A stretch of 64,000 nucleotides of DNA. It comes from Chromatium okenii (GTDB taxonomy: Bacteria; Pseudomonadota; Gammaproteobacteria; Chromatiales; Chromatiaceae). Position numbers and translations under genes: made by a program. How positions within the stretch are numbered: position 1 is the stretch's first letter; every line of letters starts with the position of its first letter. The notes beneath the pieces are model-generated. The model was given only the letters and a program-made list of their open reading frames with translations, was not told where the DNA came from and searched no databases. The stretch spans positions 186,001 to 250,000 of the forward strand of contig NZ_PPGH01000034.1 in the NCBI RefSeq assembly GCF_002958735.1, in the 5' to 3' direction. Below are positions 21,397 to 30,850 of the stretch, in pieces.

Positions 21397-24285
21397 ATGA
21401 CTGATTATTTTATAAATCCCGCGCTGCCCGATTTGAATCAATGCGAAGCGGAGCCAATTCAAATCCCCGGTTCTATTCAACCACACGGCGTTTTATTGGC
21501 GTTATATGGCGCAACGCTGCGCATTACGCAGGTGTCGGATAATTGCCAAACATGGCTGGGTTTCGCGCCGAGTGCATTATTGGAACAGGAATTGGCGACG
21601 GTATTGGGTGAAGCGTTGGCAAATGCGGTGCATTTCGCATTGGTGCGGGATCACGAACAACCCGCTGCGCCAGCAGCATTTCATTGGCAAGCGCCGTCTG
21701 GAATACAACTTTTTAATGGACATATTCATCACGCGGATGCGTTGACCATTTTGGAATTAGAACCGGTATTGGCGGATGCGCCGCACCTGCGCGACATTTT
21801 GATTCAGGCGGTGCGCGGATTTGAGGCGCTGCAACGACAAGCGGAGTTGCCCGTTCGTCTCCAAACCGCTGCCGCGCTGTTTCGCCAACTCACCGGCTAT
21901 GACCGCGTGATGATTTATCGCCTCGACGCCGACGATTGGCACGGCGAGGTGCTGGCGGAAGCGCGACGCGCCGATCTTGAGCCGTATCTGGGTTTGCATT
22001 TTCCCGCTTCCGACATTCCGGCGCAGGCGCGAGAACTGTATTTGCGCAGCCCCACGCGGGTGATTGTGGATATTGATTACATGGCTTCGCCGCTGGTGCC
22101 GGTGTTGAATCCCATCACGGCGCAGCCGCTGGATTTGTCGCTGAGTCAGTTGCGCAGCGTGTCGCCAGTGCATTTGGAATATCTGCGCAATATGGGCGTG
22201 CGGGCCACGTTGACGGCATCGCTGTTAAACGACGGGCAACTTTGGGGGTTGATTGCCTGTCATCACACGATGCCGCGCCAGATTTCTGGCGAGTTGCGCG
22301 AGATTGTGGCGTGGATGGCGCGAGATTTATCGCATCAAATCATGCTGTTGGAAGAGCGCCAGCGCCAGCGTAAAACGGCACAACTCAAGCACTGCCGCAA
22401 GCTGGTGATTGCCGCGATGCGCAACGGGCGACGGTTGACGGAATTGCTGCACGAGCCGGAATTAACCGCGCTGCTGGGCGCAGTTGAAGCGGACGGCGTG
22501 GCGGTGATTCAAGACGGTCACGTCAGCACCGGCGGCGTGACGCCAGCGCCCGCACAGATTCTTGAGCTGGTTGCGCGTTTGAGCGCCGAGCCCGGCATCG
22601 CGGCAGATCAATTATTTGCCACCGATTGCCTGAGCGCCCATCTGGAAGATGCCAACAATCTGGTTGGTAGCGCCGCTGGCGTGGTGTTGTTGCCATTAGA
22701 AGCAACCTTGCCGCTCAAGCTGATGTGGTTTCGTGATGAGCAATTGCGCCATATCACTTGGGGCGGCAATCCAGACAAGGCGATGAATATCGAATCCGAT
22801 GGGCGCATCAGTCCGCGCCAATCCTTCGCTGCATGGCAGCAGACCGTTGCCCATCACAGTCGGCACTGGAGCGCGGAAGAATTGGAATCCGCCCATAAAC
22901 TCAGCGCGTTGCTTGATATTGAATCGCGGCGCGTAGCCGAAGATGCGCGGCGGGCGCAGGAAATTCTGCTGAAAGACGTGTTGGATTCGTTGACGGCACA
23001 AATTGCTGTGCTTGACCAGCGTGGCGTGATTATTTTGGTCAACGCCAATTGGCAGCGGTTTGCGGATGAAAATGGCGGCGATGTGAACTGCCAGCCCGGT
23101 GTCAATTATTTAACGGTCTGCAATCGCGTGATGTCTGGTCAAGACGGCGTGGACGCGCAGGCTGCGTTGCAGGGCATTCAACAGGTGCTGGCGCGGACGC
23201 GGGATACTTTCAATTTGATTTATTCCTGTGATTCGCCCACCGAGCAACGCTGGTTTGAAATGCGGGTGCTGCCGCTAAGTGGGGCGCAATTGGGCGCGGT
23301 GATTGCGCATGAAGACATCACGACGCAGATGCTGGCGCAACGGGCGTTGCAGGCGAGTGAACAACGCTTGCAGCGCGTGTTGGATGGTGCCAACGATGGA
23401 TTTTGGGATTGGAATGTCGCTACCGGCGAGCAGCAGATGAATCGGCGCTGGGCGGAAATGCTGGGCTATACGCTGGACGAAATTGCGCCGTCGGTGAAAA
23501 GCTGGGAACAGCGCGTGCATCCTGATGATTTGCCAGCCTGTTTGGCGGCAGTGCAGGCGCATTTTTCTGGTGCAACGCCTTATTACCAAAGTGAACATCG
23601 CTTGCGCACCAAGGACGGCGGCTGGTGCTGGATTCTGGCGCGGGGACGGGTGACGGCGCGGGATGCCGCTGGACAACCGACATGGATGGCGGGTACGCAC
23701 ACCGACATCTCAGAACGGCGCGTGATAGAAGCACAATTGTGCGTCAGTCTCGCCGTGCTGAAACGTCACGACGCGCAGATGAGCGCCCTCAATCACATGA
23801 ACGATTTGCTGCTGTCGTGCCTGACTCGTGAAGAGGCATATCCGATTATCGCGCAGGGCGCAGCGGCACTCTTTGCCGACATGTTCGGAACGCTGGCGGT
23901 GAGCGGGGAAAGCAACGGGACTGAAGAGGACTTGCGCTGCGTTGCCGTGTGGGGCGATGCCGCAGACTGGTTGCCATCAACTTTTTCGCCGCACGAATGC
24001 TGGGCGCTGCGGCGCGGCAAATTGCACGAAGTCTCCGCCGACGGCGATGCGCTGGCCTGTCAGCATTTCCTCGATCAAACGCCGCCAACGTTTTTCTGTG
24101 TGCCGCTGACCGTGCGCGGCACGACGCTGGGTTTGCTGCATATCGGCAGTCACACGGCGCTGGATGCCAACCGGTTTCGAGAATTGCGCACCCTCGCCAT
24201 TGCCGTCAGTGAATCAATCAAGCTGGCGCTGTCCAATTTGCAATTTCAAGAAACGCTGCGCGATTTGCCAAAAGCGCAGAATTAA
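21397..24285 (+). CDS. Bacteriophytochrome with PAS-PAS-GAF C-terminus and no recognised output domain
   Basis: Red/far-red photoreceptor. The biliverdin-attachment Cys is C16 (NQCEAEPIQIPGSIQPHG) before an N-terminal PAS. The GAF domain carries the PASDIP motif near residue 202 and the ACHH region. The PHY domain carries the tongue motif PRQSF near residue 471. Two further PAS domains follow (ILLKDVLDSLTAQIAVLDQ; RVLDGANDGFWDWNV with a PAC ending GTHTDISERR), then a GAF-like domain (ALNHMNDLLLSCLTREEAY...LGLLHIGS). The protein ends 13 residues after that GAF (FQETLRDLPKAQN), exactly where the neighbouring protein enters its GGDEF. No kinase or GGDEF follows. It may signal through a partner, plausibly the upstream cyclase. 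Confidence 0.92.
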   Translation: MTDYFINPALPDLNQCEAEPIQIPGSIQPHGVLLALYGATLRITQVSDNCQTWLGFAPSALLEQELATVLGEALANAVHFALVRDHEQPAAPAAFHWQAPSGIQLFNGHIHHADALTILELEPVLADAPHLRDILIQAVRGFEALQRQAELPVRLQTAAALFRQLTGYDRVMIYRLDADDWHGEVLAEARRADLEPYLGLHFPASDIPAQARELYLRSPTRVIVDIDYMASPLVPVLNPITAQPLDLSLSQLRSVSPVHLEYLRNMGVRATLTASLLNDGQLWGLIACHHTMPRQISGELREIVAWMARDLSHQIMLLEERQRQRKTAQLKHCRKLVIAAMRNGRRLTELLHEPELTALLGAVEADGVAVIQDGHVSTGGVTPAPAQILELVARLSAEPGIAADQLFATDCLSAHLEDANNLVGSAAGVVLLPLEATLPLKLMWFRDEQLRHITWGGNPDKAMNIESDGRISPRQSFAAWQQTVAHHSRHWSAEELESAHKLSALLDIESRRVAEDARRAQEILLKDVLDSLTAQIAVLDQRGVIILVNANWQRFADENGGDVNCQPGVNYLTVCNRVMSGQDGVDAQAALQGIQQVLARTRDTFNLIYSCDSPTEQRWFEMRVLPLSGAQLGAVIAHEDITTQMLAQRALQASEQRLQRVLDGANDGFWDWNVATGEQQMNRRWAEMLGYTLDEIAPSVKSWEQRVHPDDLPACLAAVQAHFSGATPYYQSEHRLRTKDGGWCWILARGRVTARDAAGQPTWMAGTHTDISERRVIEAQLCVSLAVLKRHDAQMSALNHMNDLLLSCLTREEAYPIIAQGAAALFADMFGTLAVSGESNGTEEDLRCVAVWGDAADWLPSTFSPHECWALRRGKLHEVSADGDALACQHFLDQTPPTFFCVPLTVRGTTLGLLHIGSHTALDANRFRELRTLAIAVSESIKLALSNLQFQETLRDLPKAQN

Positions 24286-24301
24286 TGCGCCAAAATCGAA
24301 A

Positions 24302-25627
24302 ATGAAAACGTTTCATCCAATAGCATTAACCACATTTTTTGCGCCATTCAAAAAAACATCACGCTGTTGGATTGCCTTTAGTGGTGGCTTGGATTCAACC
24401 GTATTATTAAATGCTGCCGCAGCAGTGCGCGAACACTTGCCGGGCGCATTACATGCCATTCATCTCGATCACGGATTACATCCCGATTCCGCACAATGGG
24501 CAGCGCATTGTCAAACCCATTGCGCAGCGTTATCTATTCCGCTCGTCATTCGTCGTTTGCATTTGCAACCGCGTATTGGTGAAAGTATTGAAGCGGTTGC
24601 GCGAGAAGCGCGTTATCGCGCCTTTATCGACGTATTAAATGCCAACGAATGTTTACTGACCGCACATCATCAAGACGATCAAGCAGAAACGCTATTGCTG
24701 GCATTATTACGCGGCAGCGGCATAGCGGGTTTAGCCGCAATGCCAGTAGTCACAACATTAGGCGCTGGACAATTGGTGCGACCATTACTGTCAACGCCGC
24801 AAGCGCAATTAATTGAATATGCTAAATTGCAGCGATTAACATGGATTGAAGATTCCAGCAATCAATGCACTGCCTTTGATCGCAACTATTTACGGCATCA
24901 CATTATTCCGCAATTGCTGCAACGTTGGCCAGCCGCAAACACCACGTTATCACGCAGTGCGCATCATTGCGGAGAAGCAGCACAATTGGTTGAACAACTG
25001 GCAGCGCAAACTTTGATTCAGCTTGGCGGAAGTCGGCGCGGAACATTGAATATCGCGCAATTGCTGCAATTAGAATTGACGCTGCAACATGCGGTATTGC
25101 GATTATGGTTAAAACGCGGCGGTTTTATTGCGCCACAGACACGTTATTTGCAGCGGATTCAGAATGAAGTTTTGACTGCTCGCGCTGATGCGAATCCATT
25201 GGTGAAATGGTCTGGCTGCATCGTTCGCCGCTATCGTAATGATTTATTTGCATTGTCGCCATTGCCACCACCGCCAGCGCCGAATGCTGCGCCGATAGCA
25301 TGGTCAATTGGCGCAGTCCGTTCGACTTTAGAATTGCCGCATGGATTGGGTGAATTAGAATGGCTGCCAGCCGAGCGCATCGAATCGCAAATAGTGCAAA
25401 TACGCTTTGGCGTAACGGGAATACGTTGTCAGCGCGGCAGCGGACAAACAGGTGAATTAAAACGCTTGTATCAGGCGCAGGGAATTCCAATTTGGTGGCG
25501 ACCTTATGTGCCGTTGGTATTTAATGGCGAACGCTTAATTGCGCTGGCAGGAATTTGCCAATGCCACGCGCCAGAAATGCGCGGCGGGAAATTCTATTGG
25601 AGTTATTACGCGCAGTTGATGCAATAA
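24302..25627 (+). CDS. tilS: tRNA(Ile)-lysidine synthetase TilS
   Basis: Converts C34 of tRNA(Ile) CAU to lysidine. PP-loop motif SGGLDS near residue 30 (CWIAFSGGLDSTVLL), conserved HLDHGLHPDS, EAVAREARYRAF, LTAHHQDDQAETLLLALLRGSG and the DSSNQCTAFDRNYLRH segment. The C-terminal TilS domains include RCQRGSGQTGELKRLYQAQGIP. 441 residues and unbroken. Start 17 bp after the phytochrome stop. Confidence 0.95.
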   Translation: MKTFHPIALTTFFAPFKKTSRCWIAFSGGLDSTVLLNAAAAVREHLPGALHAIHLDHGLHPDSAQWAAHCQTHCAALSIPLVIRRLHLQPRIGESIEAVAREARYRAFIDVLNANECLLTAHHQDDQAETLLLALLRGSGIAGLAAMPVVTTLGAGQLVRPLLSTPQAQLIEYAKLQRLTWIEDSSNQCTAFDRNYLRHHIIPQLLQRWPAANTTLSRSAHHCGEAAQLVEQLAAQTLIQLGGSRRGTLNIAQLLQLELTLQHAVLRLWLKRGGFIAPQTRYLQRIQNEVLTARADANPLVKWSGCIVRRYRNDLFALSPLPPPPAPNAAPIAWSIGAVRSTLELPHGLGELEWLPAERIESQIVQIRFGVTGIRCQRGSGQTGELKRLYQAQGIPIWWRPYVPLVFNGERLIALAGICQCHAPEMRGGKFYWSYYAQLMQ

Positions 25628-25666
25628 AAAATGTCCGTATTTCATTCTATTCAGCGAGATTTATTC

Positions 25667-26524
25667 ATGTTTAATAAAGCAATTTACATACTGCCGATTA
25701 TTGTGGCGTTTACGCATTCCGTGAGTGCGCAATCGGCAAATGAATCGACCACGGGAATGGTGCTGTCGGCAGAAGTCGTGTTGTCGGTGGATACGCCATT
25801 GCCGGGTGGAATAATTTTGCCAGCGGGAACGCTTTTGCCTGCGGGAACCGTGTTGCCAGCGGGAACGATTTTGCCGTTATCCACGCCGATTTCCGATGAA
25901 GCGCCAGCCGATGAAGATGTTGCTGCCGAGGTTGCTGCCGAAGTGAATGACGCGCCCGAAGCAGCCGCAATTCCGCCGGAATTCAAACCTGCGCCCGTGT
26001 CGGAACCAACGTTATCTACCACGCCACAGCGCCCGATGGTGCTGCCCAAAGTGGAGCTGAAATCACACGCCGTGCCTGCGTTAACCGTACCGACTGAATC
26101 GGCAGAACTGGAACCCGCAGCTGCGCCTGCGGACGAGCAACCCAGCGCCAGCGATGATGCCGTCGATGCGGTGGGCGATGATGCTGACGCAGCCAAAGGT
26201 GTGCCTTATCTCAGTGGCGGAATTGGTACTTCGGAGCGCGAGGAAATGTTGCAGATGAAAGCCAATTACAACCTGCATCTGCTGTTTGCCGAGCAGGGTT
26301 CAGGCGCTTATTTGGCGGATATTCGCGTGCGGATTGCCGACATGACGGGGACAACGTTGCTGACGGCGGTGTCCAAAGGACCGTGGTTTTACGCCAAGCT
26401 CGTGCCCGGTCAATACCGTTTATCCGTTGATAAAGCGGGTCGGACACAAAGCCGTGATGTTCGTCTTCCGGCGAACGCGGCGCTGCAAGTAGCGTTTTAC
26501 TGGTCGCTGCCGCTCTCGGATTAA
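25667..26524 (+). CDS. Exported Pro/Ala-rich protein with LPAGT repeats
   Basis: Not recognised. The start at 25667 gives a good signal peptide (MFNKAIYILPIIVAFTHSVSA); an in-frame ATG lies at 25631. It has a run of short repeats (ILPAGTLLPAGTVLPAGTILP) encoded at about 25810-25880, a long Pro/Glu/Ala-rich linker, and a C-terminal beta-type domain (NYNLHLLFAEQGSGAYLADIRVRI...VPGQYRLSVDKAGRTQSRDV) resembling carboxypeptidase-regulatory/DUF4198-like folds. Probably periplasmic. It converges on gspD, whose stop overlaps by a few bases. Confidence 0.65.
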   Translation: MFNKAIYILPIIVAFTHSVSAQSANESTTGMVLSAEVVLSVDTPLPGGIILPAGTLLPAGTVLPAGTILPLSTPISDEAPADEDVAAEVAAEVNDAPEAAAIPPEFKPAPVSEPTLSTTPQRPMVLPKVELKSHAVPALTVPTESAELEPAAAPADEQPSASDDAVDAVGDDADAAKGVPYLSGGIGTSEREEMLQMKANYNLHLLFAEQGSGAYLADIRVRIADMTGTTLLTAVSKGPWFYAKLVPGQYRLSVDKAGRTQSRDVRLPANAALQVAFYWSLPLSD

Positions 26525-28752
26525 AACTTGGTTTTCAGCCCGCGCACCTTGGCGCGAAAATCCTCGGTCACTGCATCAATGTCTTGATCGGTTGACATCA
26601 CTTTGGGCGTGAGCACAACCACCAATTCGGTGCGATTCGCGCCCTTGGAACGCTCGCCAAACAACGCGCCAATCACTGGCAGTTGATACAACCCCGGAAT
26701 TCCCTGCTTGCCGTCGCTCTGCTGATCCTGAATTAAGCCGCCGAGCACCACCGCCTGATTCGACCGCACTGCAACGACGCTGGTGATATTGCGGGTTTGA
26801 AAGGTCGGCGAATCCAACGAAGAGCTGTCGGTTTTGGCGACCGTGCTGACTTCCTGCTCAATCTCCATTTGCACCAAACCGCCCGGCGTGACGCGAGGTT
26901 TAACCTTGAGCATCACGCCAGTCTTTTTATATTCGATGCTGTTAATCAAGCGCGTGGTGTCGGTTGTTGTGCCCTGCTGCTGCGTCGTCGCCACTGGCAC
27001 TTCCTGCCCAACTTGAATCGTAGCGGTTTGATTATCCATCACCATGATCGACGGCGATGACAGCACGTTCACCAGATTTTCCCCGGCTAATGCGCTCAAT
27101 GTCGCTTTGATCGCCGTCGGACTGGATAACACCGTCCAGTTGAAGCCCGGAAACGACATATTGATGCCCTGCTTTTCGCCGTCGAGCAGATTGCCATCCA
27201 GCGAAATGTTGCTCTGACCTTTCGCCGCAGTGCCGAACAATTCCCACTGCACACCGTATTGCAGATTGCCCGCCAGCGTGATTTCCACAATCGTCGCTTC
27301 CACCAACACTTGCAGCGGCACGATGTCGAGCTGTTTCAGTGCATCCAGAATCTTTTTGAAATCACGCGGATTGGAGCGCACCAGCAGCGAATTATTCACC
27401 TCATCGGCGACGATGCTCACGCTGGACGACATCTCAATTTCCCGCGATGAAGCAGCGGCTGGGCGCTCGGCAGAAGAGCTTTTGCTCTCGGTCTCCGCCG
27501 TGCTGCCGTCGGTTTTCTTTTTGGAACTGATGCTGGAACGCTGCAAGTTGGGCGCAACGCTGCCAGCGGTTTTATTTTGTTCACGATCATCAGCGTTGCC
27601 GAACAATTCTGACAAAATTCCCGCCAACGCCTCAGCGTCGCCGTGTTTCACGCGATACACAAACAGCCGTTCTGACGCATCGCCGCTGGCTTCCGCCAAA
27701 TCCAGACGTTCAATCCAATTTTTCATTTGTTCGATGTAACGCTCCTGCGGCGAGACCACGAGCAGCGCGTTGGCACTTTCCACCGGCACAAAACGAAATA
27801 ATCCTTTCAGCGGACTGGTTCCGCCTTCATCGGTTAACAGCGCCTGCAACTGCGTCACCACATCATTGGCTTTCGCAAACTCCAGCACGAAAAAGCCGAC
27901 CGACAGCCCGGACATCCAATCGACATCGAACACGCGAATCGTCTCCAGCACATTGCCCATTTCCGGGCTGGTGCCAGCGATTACCAGCAAATTGCGCAGC
28001 GGATCAACACGAATCATGCTGCCTTCCGGCGCGAGCGGCTGCAAAATGCTGCTCATTTCCTCCGCGCCGATGTAGCGCAACGGCACGATTTGAATGCTGT
28101 AACCCGACGGCAGCGAGCGCGAGGAATCGCCGAGTTGCGAGACGACCTTCCCTTGCAGCGCGTTGGTCACGGGAACCACGTCATAGCTGTCACCAGATTG
28201 GGCAATCAACGCCGCGTTATTCATGCGCAGCAGCGTTTCCAACGTCGATAACAGATGCTCACGGCGCAGCGGACGACCGGTTTGCAATGACACCGTGCCC
28301 TGCACGCCCGGATGCAGCGTGTAATTCACTTTGAGCAAATCGCCGAGCACGACCTTGACCACTTCCCGAATATCCGTCCCATCAAAATTCAGTGTCACAT
28401 CGCCCGGCGTGGTATCGACTCGCGGCGGCGTGACTTTGCGCAAAAAAGTGCCGCTGCCTTTTTGGAGCGTTGCCGTGGTTTTCGCTGCATCGTCGCGCCC
28501 CAGCGCAATGGTTTCGGCACCCAGTCCGCCGCGATCTTTGAACGCATCACGTTTTTGATCCTGCGCCGCACCGATTAAATGCCCTTGCGGACCTTTGCCC
28601 GTCACACGCACGGTTGGGTCCCACAATCCGCGTTCACAGCCCGTCAGCGCCAGCAACACGCTTAACAGCATCAGCATTTTCAGGTGGCGACAATTCGCGC
28701 CAGCACGAGCAACCATCATCAGTGACATCACGCAGCACAATCCTATTTTCAA
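26521..28752 (-). CDS. gspD: Type II secretion outer-membrane secretin GspD
   Basis: Forms the outer-membrane channel of the T2SS. The N-terminal lipobox (LLALTGC) indicates a lipoprotein. The likely true start is one of the Met codons between 28716 and 28677; the longest frame begins with TTG at 28752. The N0-N3 domains follow (VTLNFDGTDIREVVKVVLGDLL, LLRMNNAALI, RNLLVIAGTSPEM), then a Ser-rich insert near residues 390-430 and the secretin domain (VQVLVEATIVEITL, VPVATTQQQGTTT, VVLGGLIQDQQSDGKQGIPGL, PVIGALFG, TELVVVLTPKVM). Unbroken. Last gene of gspM-gspN-gspD. Confidence 0.95.
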   Translation of the reverse strand: MKIGLCCVMSLMMVARAGANCRHLKMLMLLSVLLALTGCERGLWDPTVRVTGKGPQGHLIGAAQDQKRDAFKDRGGLGAETIALGRDDAAKTTATLQKGSGTFLRKVTPPRVDTTPGDVTLNFDGTDIREVVKVVLGDLLKVNYTLHPGVQGTVSLQTGRPLRREHLLSTLETLLRMNNAALIAQSGDSYDVVPVTNALQGKVVSQLGDSSRSLPSGYSIQIVPLRYIGAEEMSSILQPLAPEGSMIRVDPLRNLLVIAGTSPEMGNVLETIRVFDVDWMSGLSVGFFVLEFAKANDVVTQLQALLTDEGGTSPLKGLFRFVPVESANALLVVSPQERYIEQMKNWIERLDLAEASGDASERLFVYRVKHGDAEALAGILSELFGNADDREQNKTAGSVAPNLQRSSISSKKKTDGSTAETESKSSSAERPAAASSREIEMSSSVSIVADEVNNSLLVRSNPRDFKKILDALKQLDIVPLQVLVEATIVEITLAGNLQYGVQWELFGTAAKGQSNISLDGNLLDGEKQGINMSFPGFNWTVLSSPTAIKATLSALAGENLVNVLSSPSIMVMDNQTATIQVGQEVPVATTQQQGTTTDTTRLINSIEYKKTGVMLKVKPRVTPGGLVQMEIEQEVSTVAKTDSSSLDSPTFQTRNITSVVAVRSNQAVVLGGLIQDQQSDGKQGIPGLYQLPVIGALFGERSKGANRTELVVVLTPKVMSTDQDIDAVTEDFRAKVRGLKTKF

Positions 28753-28756
28753 TAAT

Positions 28757-29368
28757 TTAGCGACCCGGCGCTGGAGGTGGCGACGGCGGACGCGGCAATT
28801 GACGCCGCGTCGGAACAGAAGAAGGAGCTGGCGGTCGATGTGCCGTTTTCGGCGGTGCGGGCGCAGCAGGTGGCGGTGGTGATTGACTGTAATCGCGCAG
28901 CGTCAGCGAATGTTCCTCGTCGGCGCGTACCAGAATCACTTGATCTTCCGAAATTTTCTGCACCGTCCAGCCGTGCACTTCATCGCCCAGCCGCAACCGC
29001 CGCAACGTTGGCTGTGCCGGATCGCGCACCCACGCGGAAATCAGGCTGGGCGTCAGCATCACCGCCGTCAAATCTAACGTATTCAAATCAGCATTCATTT
29101 CTGGCGCTGCCGAAGGTTCGGCTGGCGCATCAGGCGGTGGTTCAGGTTTACGGTCGGGACGAAACAGTGGGCGCTCCAGCAACTCAGCATACTGTTCGTG
29201 ATCTGGCTGCGGTGACATCTGCAACGGCAGCGGTTCATTTGGCACAGGCAGATTCACTTCTGCGCCAGTTGCAACATTGGGCGTGATCAGCGGCGGTGGC
29301 CAAGATTGCCATTGCCAGCCCAGCATTGCCGTAAAACCCGCAATCACCAGCGCCAGCGTCCCGCGCAT
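28757..29368 (-). CDS. gspN: Type II secretion protein GspN/GspC-like (XpsN type)
   Basis: Bitopic periplasmic protein linking platform and secretin. It has an N-terminal membrane segment (ALVIAGFTAMLGW), then the ERPLFRPDRKP motif typical of XpsN/GspC-type proteins, and an HR-like beta domain (LTAVMLTPSLISAWVRD, LRRLRLGDEVHGWTVQKISEDQVIL). It ends in a long Pro-rich tail. The ATG overlaps the gspM stop (TGATG). The assignment as the gspC functional equivalent is inference from the motif and position. Confidence 0.75.
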   Translation of the reverse strand: MRGTLALVIAGFTAMLGWQWQSWPPPLITPNVATGAEVNLPVPNEPLPLQMSPQPDHEQYAELLERPLFRPDRKPEPPPDAPAEPSAAPEMNADLNTLDLTAVMLTPSLISAWVRDPAQPTLRRLRLGDEVHGWTVQKISEDQVILVRADEEHSLTLRDYSQSPPPPAAPAPPKTAHRPPAPSSVPTRRQLPRPPSPPPAPGR

Positions 29369-29991
29369 CACGACCGTTTACCCGCCAGCACAAAACCCAA
29401 AATATCCAACTGCAACGTCAACTCTCCTGCCGGATTGGTCGGCGGCATCATGCCCTGACGCGGTGCGCGACCAACTGGCCGCACTGGTTCTGCTCGCGCA
29501 CTGGAACGCACTGAAAGCTGTTCCACAAATAACAGCGGCTGCGCCTGCGCCAGCCGCTCCAACACTTCGCGCAACGTGTTCATTGTGCCCTGAATTTGGG
29601 TACGCACCCGCACTTGCGGCGGCGTTTGGTTCTTATCTTCCGGCAACAATTGCGTACTGATTAAACGCCCCTCCGCCGCCGCAACGATTTCCTGCACCTG
29701 CGTCTGCAACTGCGCCCCGATCAGCGCCGCAGTCGGTGCTTTGAAATAAAACGCCTCAACGGCCTCGTGATTTTGCGCCTGCGCCAATTCCGCCTTGATC
29801 GCCGGCAGCGTCTGCACCAAACGCTGATAACGCATCAATTGCTCGCTGCTAGTCGCAATGCGTTGATCCAACTCAGCAATTTGCGTTATCCACGGCAACA
29901 CCAGACCTGCGCCCAGCGCCAACACAAGCAGCAGCACCAGCGTCCAGATCGCCGCGCACCGATACCGAATAGACATCTGCATTTTGCGCAT
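29368..29991 (-). CDS. gspM: Type II secretion protein GspM (subtype b)
   Basis: Inner-membrane platform protein paired with GspL. One N-terminal membrane segment (AAIWTLVLLLVLALGAGLVLPW), a coiled coil (AELDQRIATSSEQLMRYQRL) and a periplasmic ferredoxin-like domain (VRVRTQIQGTMNTLREVLERLAQAQPLLFVEQLSV). ATG 29991 with TTG possible 3 bp upstream. Starts the gspMND group. Confidence 0.8.
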   Translation of the reverse strand: MRKMQMSIRYRCAAIWTLVLLLVLALGAGLVLPWITQIAELDQRIATSSEQLMRYQRLVQTLPAIKAELAQAQNHEAVEAFYFKAPTAALIGAQLQTQVQEIVAAAEGRLISTQLLPEDKNQTPPQVRVRTQIQGTMNTLREVLERLAQAQPLLFVEQLSVRSSARAEPVRPVGRAPRQGMMPPTNPAGELTLQLDILGFVLAGKRS

Positions 29992-30038
29992 CAATTAACC
30001 TGTTTTAATATGTATGCGCTGACGCGCCAAATCTTAAT

Positions 30039-30758
30039 TCAACACAATTCAATGGTTCGCCCCACGCCACCCTCAATAAATCCTGCGCCGTATGCCGCAC
30101 GAAACGCAATACGCGCTGCATCGCCAGTGCAATGCGTCGCTGCGACTTCTGATACACCCAGCGCCTGTAATTGCGCAATTGCGGCAGTAATTTCTGCGTC
30201 ATGAGAATACATTAAATGAAACCCGCCAATAGCCCAGCGCACTGGCTTATTCACAAAGGCTTGACTCTGTTCCACTAATTGCGCAATGCCCGGATGCGAA
30301 CAGCCACCGATAATTGCCAGCGATGCGCCAATCTCTAAGATCAACGCTTGTTCTGGCGGATCAGCAGCGAGAATTCCCGTGGAATAAATGCCGTGTGCCA
30401 ACTCATAAGGTTCATTACCAACGATAATTAAAGTATGGCACAGCCCACGCAAATCGTTAATCAAATGTTTAGAAAAACCCTCGTGAAGCACCAGCGTCAC
30501 ATTGGAATTAAGTTCTAAAATCGAATCCACACCGCCGATGTGATCCCAATGGTTGTGCGATAAAAATATCGTATCTATTTCAATTGGCTCAATGCCCAGC
30601 GCCTGCATATTTTTTAATAACACGCGCCCATTGCTGCCGGTATCAAACAAAATTGTGTTCACCGGAGTACGAATCAGCGCCGCGAATCCCCACAACGTTT
30701 GCAGTTCGGGCAATCCCGCGTAATTATCAAACAAAATCGTTAGCGTTGCAGTGTCCAT
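30039..30758 (-). CDS. MBL-fold metallohydrolase
   Basis: Metallo-beta-lactamase-fold protein with the metal motif SHNHWDHIGG, upstream ILFDTGSNGRVLLKNM, and downstream GCSHPG and THCTG metal ligands. This pattern matches the subfamily often labelled 7,8-dihydropterin-6-methyl-4-(beta-D-ribofuranosyl)aminobenzene-5'-phosphate synthase-like. Substrate unknown. The ATG at 30758 (MDTATLTILFDNYAG) is preferred over an in-frame start at 30779 because it fits the family N-terminus. It lies downstream of the ferritin-like gene, separated by a terminator. Confidence 0.78.
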   Translation of the reverse strand: MDTATLTILFDNYAGLPELQTLWGFAALIRTPVNTILFDTGSNGRVLLKNMQALGIEPIEIDTIFLSHNHWDHIGGVDSILELNSNVTLVLHEGFSKHLINDLRGLCHTLIIVGNEPYELAHGIYSTGILAADPPEQALILEIGASLAIIGGCSHPGIAQLVEQSQAFVNKPVRWAIGGFHLMYSHDAEITAAIAQLQALGVSEVAATHCTGDAARIAFRAAYGAGFIEGGVGRTIELC

Positions 30759-30778
30759 AAGAGCGACTCTTTTAATCA

Positions 30779-30812
30779 AAAAGAAACCGCAAAATTAAAT
30801 CATTTTGCGGTT
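30779..30812 (-). terminator. Rho-independent terminator after the ferritin-like gene
   Basis: Perfect 11-bp stem (AACCGCAAAAT with ATTTTGCGGTT) and 6-nt loop. Read on the minus strand it is followed by TCTTTTT, 40 bp after the encapsulated-ferritin-like stop. Confidence 0.75.
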
Positions 30813-30850
30813 AATGGTGTGCGCTGAATATCAATCTTTATTCGCACAAC

